Source of the DNA: Gnetum montanum
Taxonomy: Eukaryota > Streptophyta > Gnetopsida > Gnetales > Gnetaceae
DNA length: 64,000 nt
Direction: 5' to 3'
Assembly: GCA_015680685.1 (NCBI GenBank)
Contig: MNCI01004661.1
Coordinates: 1,106,417 to 1,170,416, forward strand
The number at the start of each line of letters is the position of its first letter. Positions within the stretch are counted from its first letter, which is position 1. This document shows, one piece after another, positions 10,610 to 22,439 of this stretch. The notes below the pieces were generated by a model, which saw nothing but the letters and a program-made list of their open reading frames with translations, was not told where the DNA came from and made no database searches. The translations under genes were made by a program, and so were the position numbers.

Positions 10610-12332
10610 CATAGATCTCTGCCTTGATGCTTAGTTTTGGTTTTCTGGGTTTTGCTGCATTGTTTCTTTCTGCAAATTTCTGCATTTTTTTGTCTATGCA
10701 TTTCGGGGTTTCTACAATTTTTTCTGCATATTTTTATGATGTTAGTAGATCTAGTGAGATCTGGAACCTCGATTTATGATGCCCCTTTAGCTCAATTAGA
10801 ATGAGTGCTTCAGCGTTTGGATCCTTGATTTTTCATGCTGGCCTTATGTTTCCTTCTGGCCTTGGATCTGCGACGCTGAGAGAATGGTGCTATCTCGGAC
10901 AGTCTATCCGATTGAGGCAGTGGGTGCTATAGGAAGAGTAAAGGATTGAATATTGTTGTTGCTATTTCTGTAAGCGATGGATGGAGTTTTATTACATGCC
11001 GTTTTCGATATGGCTATGAAAATACTGTAAACCGTTTCACACGTAAACTATTTATCATGTTGAATGTTGGCCTTGGCATATTAGTTTTCCTTTTCACGCT
11101 GCGCAATGCTCCAATGAGGATTTTTATTTTTCTGGTTGATTAATGATGGAACCTTTTATTTTTCCTGGTGGTATTTTTGAAATATCCTTTGACATGAAAA
11201 GGAATTTTACTGCGATTTGGACATTAATATAAAGTTTTGTCTATTTCAAACACTATTTTTTGGAATTTATTTTATCAATGCTTTGGAATCTAAGTACAGA
11301 AAAGGTCCTTGATAAATGCACAACTTTGGACATTTGAATTTAAACTGATGGCCTTTGAAATATTTAATTTGATCACATGGGTGAGTAATTTTGGCATTTG
11401 GAATGACAGTTTTAACACTACCATTTTTCGAAATAAGGACGCATTGATTTAAATGATTCATGTGGCAGAAAATATATATATAGATATATATTCCATTGTT
11501 ATTTTGAAAAATGACAATTATGGACTCATGTTTTGGTGTTTTTCAAGCAAGAAATGATTGTAGGTTTTTTCATGCTTGCTTAGAATTTAATTGCATTTTG
11601 TCAATATTGATTTTGATGCATAATGTAATCGTATGTATAACAAGAAAGAAAATTTTTGCATCATTTACTAGTGATCCTTATAATTTGTATAGTCATAGAG
11701 TGGCCACAGCATCTTTGATTATACAAAATTATAAATTAAGAGTTTTGGATCACATAAGTAATTGTGATTAATCACATGTAATATAATAGACTTTATCCCA
11801 CAGGAATTTCTATTATATTTAATGTGGTCAATCAGGATGAAATGTTGAATTATTTTTCTTAATTTGCCCACAGGGATTAAGAAAAGGCATATAATTCAAT
11901 AGTTTCCTCATAAGGATATATGGATCTATTTGAATTAAAATTTAGCCCACAGGCAATTTTATGTCATTTGATTCATATCTTGCATGTTTTACATTGGTAA
12001 ATGTGCCCTAAGGTATTTCATCACATATATAGTATTGTGATTAATCATCTGTCATATGATAGATTTTGTCCCACATGAATTTCCATTATATTTACAGTGA
12101 TTAATCAGGGTGAAGTATTGAATTATTTTTCTTAATTTGCCCACAGGGATTAAGAAAAGGAATATAGTTTAATAGCTTCATCATAAGGATATATGAGTCT
12201 GTTTGAATTAAAATTTAGCCCACAGGCAATTTTATGTCATGTGATTCATATTTTTGCATGTTTACATTGGTACACATGTCCTACAGTTTATAGCCTACAA
12301 TTTAGTAAAATGAGCATGTTTATTTTGCAGCT
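10610..12332 (+). other. Copia 5' leader with a 273-base tandem duplication
   Basis: There is no gene in this 1.7-kb stretch. Two diverged copies of about 250 bases lie at roughly 11766-12014 and 12039-12290, offset 273 bases. They share the blocks TTTTTCTTAATTTGCCCACA, ATAAGGATATATG and TTAGCCCACAGGCAATTTTA. The second copy ends about 40 bases before the gag ATG. It may hold packaging or translation signals. Confidence 0.75.
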
Positions 12333-15041
12333 ATGCAACCTGTAAATTACTCTGACTTTAAATGTGACATTCCTGAATTGATGGGTGATAATTACAAGGT
12401 GTGGAAGGAGAGAATTCTCCTTCATTTAGGATTGATGGACATTGATTATGCTATCCGTAAGGATGAACCACCTGTGGTTAATGCAACCAGCCATCCAGAT
12501 GATATTGGTCTTTATGATAAATGGGAGCGATCTAATCGTCTCTGCGTAATGTTCATAAAAACCAAGATCTCGGCTGGTATACGTGGATCATTGGAACAGT
12601 ATAACAATGTGCGCGCTTTGTTAAAAGCTATTGATGAACAATTTGAAACATCAGACAAAGCGTTGGCCAGCACCTTGATAATGAAGTTCTCATCCATGAA
12701 GCTCACTGGAATTGGTGGTGTGCGTGAGCACATCATGCACATGAGGGACATAGCGGCTCAACTAAAAACACTTGAGGTTGAGATGTCTGAATCTTTCCTT
12801 GTGCACTACATCCTAAACACGCTCCCACCGCAGTATGGACCCTTTAAGATTTCTTACAACACACATAAGGACAAATGGTCAATTAATGAATTGATGACCA
12901 TGTGTGTGCAAGAAGAGGGTAGACTTGCCATGGAAGCGAAGGAAAGTGTGCATCTGGCCATGCAAGGAAAGAATACAAAACAAGTCAACACTAAAGGGAA
13001 GGGAAAAATCCCTCCACAAGCTGATATCAAGAAGGAATCTAGATGCTTTTTCTGTAAAAAGAAAGGGCACATAAAGAAAGATTGCCTTAAACATCAGAGA
13101 TGGCTTGAAAAGAAAGGTACTCAATCCTCATTTGTTTGTTTTGAATCTAATATGGTTGATGTTAGTCATAACACATGGTGGATTGACTCCGGTTCTACAA
13201 TCCATGTTACTAATTCCTTGCAGGGATTAGCAAACCTAAGGAAGCCAGTAGGAAGTGAGTCATGCATCTATTCGGGCAACAAGATGCGCTCACATGTGGA
13301 AGCGATTGGCACATGCAAATTAGTTTTAAGTAGTGGTTTTGTTTTGGATTTGGAAAGGACATTTTACATTCCTTGTTTTTCAAGGAATTTAATTTCTGTA
13401 TCAAGGCTTGTATCATTGGGATTTTCCTTTAACTTTTCAGATACTATGTTCAGTGTATCTTATAGATCTGAAATAGTTGGAAATGGTACATTAACAGATG
13501 GTCTTTTTCAACTTAATTTACAAAACGACACTTCTTACACTTCTATGCATGTTCATGCTGGCATTAAGCGATGTGTTATGAATGAGGAATCCTCTATGTT
13601 ATGGCATCGTAGATTAGGCCATATCTCCATTGAGAGAATCAAGCGCTTGGTAACTGATGGAGTACTTAGTACTCTTGATTTTACTGACTTTGACACTTGT
13701 GTAAACTGCATAAAGGGAAAGCAGACCAATGTGTCAAAGAAAGGTGCCAAGAGGAGTTCTGCCATATTAGAAATCATACATACGGATATTTGTAGTCCAG
13801 ATATGGATGCATATGATCAACGGTATTTCATTACCTTTATTGATGACTACTCACGATACATGTATCTCTACTTGCTTCATCACAAAAATGAAGCTTTAGA
13901 TGCCTTTAAGGTATTTAAGGCTGAAGTAGAGAAACAATGCGGTAAGCAAATAAAGATAGTGAGGTCTGATAGAGGTGGTGAATACTATGGTAGATACACT
14001 GATGATGGACAAGCACCTGGTCCCTTTGCTAAGTTTCTTCAAGAGCATGGGATTGTTGCCCAATACACTATGCCTGGTTCTCCGGACCAAAATGGTGTGG
14101 CAGAAAGAAGAAACCGAACATTATTGGACATGGTGCGGAGTATGCTTAGCAGCTCCAAGCTTCCTAAGTCTTTGTGGAATGAAGCCCTTAAGACGGCAGT
14201 GTATATATTAAACCGAGTTCCAACCAAGGCTGTCTCTAAGACACCATTTGAATTGTGGAAAGGTTGGAAACCGAGTTTGCGACATATACGCATTTGGGGA
14301 TGCCCGTCTGAGGTAAGAGTCTATAATCCACAAGAGAAGAAGCTAGACCCTAGGACCATAAGTGGGTATTTCGTTGGATATGCCGAACGGTCTAAGGGAT
14401 ACAGATTTTATTGTCCATCACATACTACTAGGTTTGTGGAATCAAGGAATGCTAAATTTCTTGAGAATGACTTGATTAGTGGGAGTCATCATTCCTGGAA
14501 CGAAATTCCAGCGACTGATCATGCGGATGCTCAACCCTCTACTTCAAGTACTCGATTGATTGTTGTACACAACACACCTACAAAACAAATACGTGATGTA
14601 CATCCACCAGTCGTTGAAGTTCCACAAACTACTGATCAATACATAGTAGATCCAGCTGAACAACAGATACCAATTCCTGTTGAACAGCCCGTTGATCATC
14701 TTGCCCCTCAGGAGCCTGATGAACCAACATTAAGACGATCTACTAGAATAAAGCAATCAGCGATTCCTAGTGACTATATAGTGTATCTATAGGAATCTGA
14801 CTACAACATAGGAGCCAAAAATGATCCCGACACGTTTTCATAAGCCATGAGTTGTAAGGAATCCAACTTATGGTATGATGCCATGAAAGATGAGATGAAC
14901 TCTATGTCCACTAATGGAGTCTGGGATCTTGTCAAGTTGCCCAATGGTGTTAAAGCCATAGGATCCAAATGGGTCTTCAAGACTAAAAGAGACTCCTTGG
15001 GCAACATTGAAAGATATAAGGCTAGACTTGTTGCCAAAGGG
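12333..15041 (+). pseudogene. Copia gag-protease-integrase-RT frame, broken
   Basis: The polyprotein opens with a copia gag (GDNYKVWKERILLHLG), followed by a CCHC zinc knuckle near residue 238 (CFFCKKKGHIKKDC) and a protease with WWIDSGSTIHVTN near residue 283. The integrase has the HHCC site (LWHRRLGH...CVNC), D near residue 482 (IIHTDIC), D near 542 (RSDRGGEY) and E near 586 (NGVAERRNRT). The C-terminal integrase block GCPSEVRVYNPQEKKLDPR is well kept. After 819 codons there is TAG (14790-14792), then TAA 18 codons later, then the RT start (GVWDLVKLP, SKWVFKTKRD, YKARLVAKG) until the gap at 15042. The start at 12333 directly follows the leader. This is the best-preserved frame in the window. 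Confidence 0.93.
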
Positions 15042-15650
15042 NNNNNNNNNNNNNNNNNNNNNNNNNNNNNNNNNNNNNNNNNNNNNNNNNNNNNNNNNNN
15101 NNNNNNNNNNNNNNNNNNNNNNNNNNNNNNNNNNNNNNNNNNNNNNNNNNNNNNNNNNNNNNNNNNNNNNNNNNNNNNNNNNNNNNNNNNNNNNNNNNNN
15201 NNNNNNNNNNNNNNNNNNNNNNNNNNNNNNNNNNNNNNNNNNNNNNNNNNNNNNNNNNNNNNNNNNNNNNNNNNNNNNNNNNNNNNNNNNNNNNNNNNNN
15301 NNNNNNNNNNNNNNNNNNNNNNNNNNNNNNNNNNNNNNNNNNNNNNNNNNNNNNNNNNNNNNNNNNNNNNNNNNNNNNNNNNNNNNNNNNNNNNNNNNNN
15401 NNNNNNNNNNNNNNNNNNNNNNNNNNNNNNNNNNNNNNNNNNNNNNNNNNNNNNNNNNNNNNNNNNNNNNNNNNNNNNNNNNNNNNNNNNNNNNNNNNNN
15501 NNNNNNNNNNNNNNNNNNNNNNNNNNNNNNNNNNNNNNNNNNNNNNNNNNNNNNNNNNNNNNNNNNNNNNNNNNNNNNNNNNNNNNNNNNNNNNNNNNNN
15601 NNNNNNNNNNNNNNNNNNNNNNNNNNNNNNNNNNNNNNNNNNNNNNNNNN
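15042..15650. other. Assembly gap, 609 N
   Basis: All bases are N. Normal copia sequence here would be the RT core, including the catalytic YVDD motif. Single ambiguous bases also occur at 16025, 16095 and 16143. Confidence 1.
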
Positions 15651-16018
15651 AGTAGCCAATCACCACCAAATGGTCAGTTCGTCGATACATAAGCATGTAA
15701 TCCTTTGTACCTTGAAGGTACCTCATGACTTTCTTTGCAGCCTTCTAGTGGTCGATACCTGGATTACTCTGATATCGGCCCAACATCCCCACAGCAAATG
15801 CAATGTCAAGTCATGTGCAGACCTGAGCATACATAAGGCTTCCAACAGCTGAAGCATATGGAATGTTGCTCATGTGAATTTTCTCTAAATCATTCATAGG
15901 GCACTAGTTCAAATTGAACCTGTCACCCTTTACAATGGGTGCAATACTTGGTGAACAATCTTTCATCCAAAACCTCTATAGAACTTTATTAATATAGGTT
16001 TCCTGTGATAGACCCAGA
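15651..16018 (-). pseudogene. Copia RT end and start of RNase H, inverted
   Basis: On the minus strand the sequence reads ILGLSQETYINKVL, then CSPSIAPIVKGDRFNLN, PYASAVGSLMYAQVCT, then DIAFAVGMLGRYQSNPG and MRYLQGTKDYMLMYRRTDHL: the 3' half of a copia RT leading into RNase H. Orientation is opposite to the gag-integrase frame and both LTRs. Stops replace expected Arg, Gln and Trp codons. The fragment borders the gap on the left; on the right it abuts plus-strand RNase H sequence at about 16018-16030, beside an ambiguous base. Either a true inversion or a scaffold error. Confidence 0.85.
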
Positions 16019-16026
16019 ATATATNA

Positions 16027-16205
16027 AAATAAACACGTCGACATAAAGTACTTAGCAATAAGGGATCGCATTAAAGAAAATAAAGTGGTCATAGNTAAAT
16101 TGTTTCACTGCATATAAAAATCCATGATCATTGGTTGCAAGANTTCATTCAAGGATCATGTCACTCGGATGGGACTTGGTTCCATGATATAATATGTTGT
16201 ACAAC
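16027..16205 (+). pseudogene. Copia RNase H C-terminal remnant, correct orientation
   Basis: In the plus direction KHVDIKYLAIRDRIKENKVV is the usual end of the copia RNase H, and FKDHVTRMGLGSM is the usual last segment of the polyprotein. About 20 codons between these two are missing or scrambled and two N are present. About 270 bases of non-coding sequence separate it from the 3' LTR. Confidence 0.75.
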
Positions 16206-16479
16206 ATTACAGTGTTAATGAAACTCTATTCAGTTGTGCGTTTTCTCATACAATTGCGCATAAAGTCATTAGAGAACACACACATAAGGTTAGACTGCGG
16301 ATAAACATTGGGTTTGTTCATACAGTCAAAGTTACCATATAAAGGAATTAACTTTGAGAAATAATACATTGTAGTACATGGAAGATACTACTCGCATTAA
16401 GAGAAACTATCGCCATGATTCATGTATTTGTTTCTTGAAAGTTGGATATTAGAATAAATATGGAGACCAAGTGGGAGAT

Positions 16480-17069
16480 TGTAACAATGAATTAGTAGTT
16501 TATTATTTACGAACTACACTTTCTATTTCTACTGTCGGATAGTTTTAGAATTTTCCCGGGTGAACTACACTTTCTGTTTCTACTGTCGGATAGTTTTAGA
16601 ATTTTCCCTGGAGATGAGATAAGACTTCTAAACTTGTTGTGAAGATCTATCTCAGTTAACAATGTGATAGCTTTGGACAGCAACATGACAGTTTTCATTG
16701 CAATCCATCTGTTTGAACCGATTCATTGTTATCTGGAAATGGTCTCATATTTTTCTAATAAATGGTAACTGATTCTTGGACCTTCTGACTTCTTGATGGG
16801 AGAACAAGGCACGGGGAATCAATTGCAGTGTAGCAGTTCAGGTCCCTTTCACAGTCGCTTACAGTCTGCATACACCATCACCGCAAAGCGCCCATGTGAA
16901 AGAAGATCCGTAACATTCAGGCATCAATGGCATCAATGGCTAGTTCGATCTGTTTTTTCAAATTGATTTGTGCATTTTTGTTTCATGCACATTTGTAGAT
17001 TAAGAGATCTGTTTTTACATGCTTCCGCTTGTGCAATCCGATTTTGATGCACCAGAAAGATTTCTAACA
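16480..17069 (+). repeat. Copia 3' LTR
   Basis: Length 590, starting TGTAACAATGA after the purine tract, ending GATTTCTAACA. It carries the same 51-base internal duplication (16511 and 16562). Confidence 0.92.
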
Positions 17070-17105
17070 TGCTCATCTGAGCGTCCACTTTGACATGCAA
17101 CGCAG
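17070..17105 (+). repeat. Right copy of the 36-base direct repeat flanking the copia element
   Basis: It follows the 3' LTR without a gap and matches 9963-9998 at 33 of 36 bases. Confidence 0.85.
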
Positions 17106-17309
17106 TGGAATACTGGTTTGATTGGCAGCGGCTACACAGCCGACATAAGATGTTCCCTTTGCCTTGCGGCGGCCCTGCCAACGACTGCGGTACAGCACCT
17201 CTATCAAACAATCACTCTGGCCTCTCCAATTCTCAACACGGTAAAACTTGAAAGCCTCGTCGATGTGCTCCGTACCGTGATCCGACATGGTCAAAGTTTT
17301 TAAAAACAT
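17073..17309 (-). other. Possible coding fragment, unidentified
   Basis: A minus-strand open stretch of about 78 codons has clearly higher GC and codon variety than its surroundings (SDHGTEHIDEAFKFYRVENW, then a basic WQGRRKAKG segment). A possible splice acceptor (TTGCTTGCTTACTAG) lies just upstream of it. The copia insertion cuts its 3' side; the matching sequence continues at 9962 to about 9780 on the minus strand. No family was recognised. It may be a host gene fragment or the remains of another element. Confidence 0.3.
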
Positions 17310-18574
17310 CAGCTAGTAAGCAAGCAATTGATTGCAAATTTACAAAATGCTAGGTTAGGCATGTTTGGTTGTTTGTTTGAGTGCCTGGACATTGAATCCA
17401 TAAAGATAGTATTCAATTGTACCTCTAAAATCCCACCAAATTATACCTATGAAATCAATCGGAAATTGGGTGGTATGCTAGGGTTTTCAATGATATGATA
17501 ATTCATGTGTATAGAAAGTAAGATGTTAAGATATCCAGAAACTAGAAATCAGAAATTTTTATAATGTCCAGGAAATTACATTATTCAGATGCGAGCTAAA
17601 AATGAGCCAAATAAAAAACGATGTTCTTCATCTTCAATACTTTGTCTGCCCAATTTATATTCTTCTCTCCTTAAATTAATCTAAATTTTTTCATCAATGA
17701 GATGATGATAGCTCATTCTTATTCTGGCAATCTGATTCCTTAATTGAATACGAATTTTATAAAAACATATAATATATGTTTAAGTCTTAATCAGTAATAA
17801 GAATGATAAAAGAAAATTGAATATTTAAAAAGAAATTGTGAAAGAAAACAGAGAAACTTTAATGAAATTAGAGATGAAAACAAAAACTCATTTTCACAGT
17901 TCAAAGAATTATAACATTTAACCTGATTGTTTTGTTTTATATTAACCCTATTACTTATGTTTTCAACCTCGGTCAATTTTGGTAAAATCACAGAAAACCG
18001 ACTTTTTAAAATTTGAACATTCAACAGCACCAGTAGTAGAAGTATTCTAATAACTAAATATGCCCTAAAACAGTTTATAAACTGCCCAACCATCTCATCT
18101 CGGTACTCTATTGAAAAAAACAAACGAGCACTCACCTCCAAAGAGCCAGATACGGGGCAGAAACTGATACATTTGTATTCGCCTAGTGTGGGTGTTTGCA
18201 TAAATCGTCCCTGCATTCTTGATAACATTTAGTTAGAAATGGCAGTTCTTGAGAATGTTAGAAAAGTACGTGTTATAAACATCAACAGTACGAAAACGGA
18301 ATGACAAGTCCCACGGAGAACAAGCAGGTCAGCCATGGGGCTTATTTAAAAATAAAAAAAAAGTCTAGACTCAATATTTTTTTAAAAAATATTCACCCCA
18401 TAAGCTGGTAACTCAGCATTATCTCTAGGAATTGGGCCCATAACTTGAAACCTTGGAATCAAAAGTCATAAATCTTATTATAATAATAATAAGGCATACC
18501 ATCGTCGTCATCAGAACTGCAGCGACCGATAAGAAGTAGGCGGCCTTGCACAGTTGCCATTTGCAGGAGTAGCA
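17310..18574. other. Mostly AT-rich, possible intron-like sequence
   Basis: No reliable gene. A minus-strand open stretch near 18100-18228 (MQGRFMQTPTLGEYKC) could be a short exon but has nothing to support it beyond composition. Confidence 0.3.
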
Positions 18575-18972
18575 TTATCTTGAAAGGAAGGTCCGGCAGT
18601 GGCATCCAAGAGTCTGCTCAAAGTCGTAACGCATCACACCCCAATTAGGCTGATGCAAATTACGTGAGTATGGGTACATTAAATGATACTCAGCAGACTT
18701 GTAGGAACTGGCCCAAGGCCTCCAGCCTCTCCTGTGCCAGCACTCAGCATATACGAAGCCCTCCACCACGGTGGCGTAGCAGAGTAGCATGTAGAAGATA
18801 TCCTTATCCTTATCCTTAAACATAGGAGGGGCCTTGCGCAGCGTCATGGTGAACATAGCTACCACCACCATTACCATTGTCCTTCGGCCATAAAAATAAG
18901 GATTCGCTGAAAGGAACGCCACATGGGCTCCGCCGCTCCCCAATCCCCAATTATAATATCTCCTGCACAACA
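18575..18972 (-). other. Possible terminal exon of an unidentified gene
   Basis: A strong splice-acceptor context (pyrimidine run then TTGTTGTGCAG) lies at about 18973-18990 on the minus strand. It opens a frame of about 130 codons with two hydrophobic stretches (MVMVVVAMFTMTL and FYMLLCYATVVEGFVY), an Arg/Trp-rich segment (CWHRRGWRPWASS) and a natural-looking end in TAA. Composition is unlike the neighbouring retroelements. Upstream exons would lie to the right, where element A has inserted. The function is unknown and a chance frame is possible. Confidence 0.35.
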
Positions 18973-18989
18973 AAAATAAAATACTCGTG

Positions 18990-19690
18990 TATATATGAGA
19001 AAATGAAATTGAACTTATATTTATATTTATTTATTTTAATTTATATATCCAATCAGTATCTTTTTCTTTCAATTTTCTTTGACGTAACTCAACATAAGTT
19101 GTGATTAAGTTTTCTAGTCTTTACTTAACTTAGGTTAACTTGTAAGTTTTAAACAAGGCCTTTACTTGCTTGGTTGATGTTCAATGCAAACTTGCTCGCA
19201 GGAAAGGTGACAACACACAAGACAAAAATACATGAAACTAAACTTTTATATATAATCATATATATGTGAATTTTCACTTACATTTTATTATGATATGTGG
19301 TGTAAAAATGTTCCTAATTGTATGAACATGCATAAAAGTGCCTCATCCATGTATGATATAAAATATGTGTAGAGGCATTAACATATATATTTTGTCTTTT
19401 AGGTCAAAAATAGGGGCTATTAGCACAACCACCTCACCATAGGAGGTAGATGTGACCCACTAAACAAGAGTATACCACCTACAGGGCTACTCTACTCTTG
19501 CCACACCAAAAAAGGGTTTGTCATATTTATGTGCACTTTTCAACTCAAATAAAATCTAACCTATAATGTGCAAAGGCCCTCACCACAGTAAGAAGAAGAG
19601 CATACATTATTGTAAACATGATACTCTATCACAATAGTTCATTATTGTAGACATGGTTAAGCATGACACCATAGATTATGAACATGCATA
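18990..19690. other. AT-rich sequence without a recognisable gene
   Basis: Contains TA-rich runs near 19240-19270. Nothing coding or repetitive was recognised up to the element A target site. Confidence 0.5.
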
Positions 19691-19695
19691 CATCA
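19691..19695. repeat. Target-site duplication of element A, left copy
   Basis: CATCA here and CATCA at 41593-41597 flank the outermost LTR ends of element A exactly. Confidence 0.85.
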
Positions 19696-20553
19696 TGATG
19701 AAAGGTGAGTACCCCTACACTCAACCATACTAATCACAAGCGTTCACACACAATCCAGTGAAATTCCATGGATGGGACTAGCTGTGGCATCTAGATTGTT
19801 ATGTCTTGATCGTAGTTCATTTTCTTTCCACTTAGACTAGTGGTAGCTTTGTCACGTATGGTTTACTCCAAAGTGAGGCATCTAATAATTGATGTTGTTG
19901 CAGCCTTATGCTACTCCTAATGATAATAGAGAAATTAATTATTTAATCTAATTAACAATGAAAAGTAAAGCCTAAACTATCCTACATGCGATGAGTATCC
20001 ATTCCTAACCTTCCATACATGCCTTGGACTTCATGCAACTATTGTTGAGATTACCAAGTATACTATTATTGGCTATACCAAACGATAACACTACCAGGTT
20101 ACTAAGTAATTACACTTAAGCACTTGCAATTAGTTGTATTCATTTTTCTTAATGACAAAAAGAATAAAGAGCAATGAATGATAAACATTAACTAAGGAAA
20201 ATAGTAAGTATTTAAGTAATTAACAATAATAAAGCTAAGTAGATGCTACAATGATGGAAGTAATCTCAATCTTTATTGTCAAACATGTAATGTGTCCAAG
20301 TACATTACATTCGAATAAGGATGTCATATAATTACTTAGCATCACACTGTGGGCATGCACTAGAAACAAACTAATAGAATTTCCCTATATCTATCTGTAA
20401 TATATATAAGCAAACTGTGCATCCAAGTTTTGTATTTATAGGCTAGCATGGATGAGGTGATATTGGATCCCCAACATTAGAGGTTGTGCCCCAATATCAG
20501 ATACTTGATAATGCAACTCTGATATCAAAGCCCTACCGAAACATGACTCATCA
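19696..20553 (-). repeat. Element A 3' LTR
   Basis: On the plus strand it runs TGATGAAAGGTGAG...AACATGACTCATCA. The minus-strand TATA box (TATAAATA) is at 20433-20440. The U3 holds inverted GATATTGG/CCAATATC pairs (20457-20465 and 20492-20500) and GATATC near 20520. It is adjacent to the TSD at 19691-19695. Confidence 0.85.
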
Positions 20554-20571
20554 TAGCCCCACGACTGAATG
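20554..20571 (-). other. Element A polypurine tract
   Basis: Minus-strand CATTCAGTCGTGGGGCTA immediately precedes the 3' LTR; the same motif precedes the 3' LTRs of B and C. Confidence 0.75.
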
Positions 20572-20759
20572 AAAGCTTATCCTTGAGTTAAACAAAATGA
20601 GGAACAAGTTCTGTACAAAATATTACAAAGATATGGGATTATTGACTGACTCTAACAAACACGCAAACTAACTATTTCCTACTACAGTGGTGTTTTACAA
20701 AAATGGACACAACATGACAAAACAACAAAATTGAAGAAGCTATGTAGTTCTCAGAGGCA

Positions 20760-22439
20760 ATGGCTCTTTCATTGGCTGCTTCCCTTTGTCATCAAGCTTC
20801 TATAATTTGTAATGATCCAAGAACACCTATAACTTCTCCTTTTCCATTCTTAGGTCATGCACTATCTAGGCTGATAATCCAATGTATGTTGGAGCTAGTA
20901 CCACCCATGTACATGATAGTTGTACGAACATCTAATTGGATTTCACATACCACATTGCAAACTACCTTCATTCCTCCTCAAAAGCCCTAGCCTTTTCTCT
21001 TAATTTTTGATAATTAATTAATCTCCTATCCAAGTCTGAAGCTACATCTCTTTGCCCATGGTAGTGAGCCTTAACTACTTTTAGTTCCAAGTTTTCTACG
21101 TGAAGTTTCTGTAGAACATCATTTTTATCTGCAAACTCCTTCTCGTATAAAGCATAAGTGGCTAGTACTTGCTATTCTAATTCATATCTAGGCCAACCTG
21201 CTATTAACATGGCCAGGTTAGCTAATGACATGTACTACTTCAAATCTTCAATATGCAAGTCCTTGTTTTTCACTTCCACTTAGCAAACCAGGGCATAACT
21301 ATCTAGAATAGGCTACCAATCAGGATTTTGCACTAGCATGGAACTAATGCAAGCCTTTGCCATCTAGATTTCTCTCATTGATTTTCTTGTACATGCTAAT
21401 CTAGTCCCAAAAGTACTCTTTCAACTTCTTGTGCTTTTTGGCCTCATTCTACCATGTGCTTATCTCAATCGTAGACTTTTGATGTATGGTGCATACCTCT
21501 TCAATTGAGAGGGTTCAGTTCTCTCTAGCCAATCTACTAATATCCTACTTGATCCTCACCAGTTACTTACTCAACTAGTGTATACTCTCCTTTAAGATGT
21601 TTTTCTGCTTTTCAATGATGGTCAACCTTGTGTTGTTAGCAACAAGCTACTTATTTTCCTCCAAGGTAATGGTCAATGCCTTTGCACAAGCATATTCTTG
21701 TGCTTCAATAGCTAAGGCATTACATACTACTTTCTCCTTCTCCTATTTAGTAACTTTATTTTTCTCAATCAATTAGCCCAGCTGCTTTGTTTAGAACTGC
21801 TCTAACTAGTTAGGTGCAATGAATTGAAAAGGGTCCCTTCTTTCAGCCCTCAAGGCGACAAGCCATTATTGAAATTGTTGTATCTCTACTTTTGCATGCT
21901 TTAACCTGGTCTCTACCATGACTAGTTTTCCTTTGGTGGCTATGAGGTTGGATGTAGTAACATCACTGGGGATGTCGAAGAGGGTTTTCATGACCTTCCC
22001 AATCTATAGCAATCTATCGAGCACATCCTTGTGAGTTGTAGGAGTCATCGAAGTCTTGACTAACATTTGTGCATCTCTATTTCTAGTTAAGTCCACCAGG
22101 GGCACAATAGGCACATTAAAGTATTTTTTGATGTGATCTATCATAACTTTTGCTACACCTTCTACATCTTGGTACTACATGACCATAACTATGGCACCTT
22201 CTCAAGTGTCAAGCATCACTTGGAAAGATGCAGCATTCCCAGAGATCTACTATGACCACTAGGCTTCTCCTCTAGATTGAAAAGAAATCTATCCCCTTGA
22301 TGGATCGACAAAAACTGTAGGCTAAATGGCATCATCAATGACTTGGAAGAGGTTGGATTTGTCCCTGCTTCCCCAATTGAGTGTTTCAACAAATTTCTGC
22401 AGATGGCTTATTAAGGATCTATAATCTTGTGATGGTGGT
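20760..22439 (-). pseudogene. Extra ORF of element A, C-terminal part
   Basis: On the minus strand this matches the extra ORF of element D (about 52090-52800). Shared segments include the region encoding LFDIPSDVTT and the lysine/glutamate-rich C-terminal part predicted to form a coiled coil. Many stops interrupt it, often TAG where D also has damage. The 5' part is at 32634-33606, separated by element B. Function is unknown; the sequence is not an RT, integrase or gag. Confidence 0.6.

Larger units (their letters stand above)
9999..17069 (+). mobile_element. Ty1/copia LTR retrotransposon with a rearranged RT region
   Basis: LTRs 9999-10595 and 16480-17069 both start TGTAACAATGA and end GATTTCTAACA. 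A tRNA-iMet primer site follows the 5' LTR, and a purine-rich tract (CAAGTGGGAGA) precedes the 3' LTR. The internal region holds a 1.7-kb leader, then gag, protease and integrase in copia order, the first part of RT, an assembly gap, an inverted RT-RNase H fragment and the end of RNase H in the right orientation. The flanks carry a 36-base direct repeat rather than a usual 5-base target duplication. Stops near 14790 and 14844 show it is no longer coding. Confidence 0.93.

Noticed and set aside
14847-15852. Long open frames across the N block on both strands
   Set aside because: They are open only because N codons cannot give stops.
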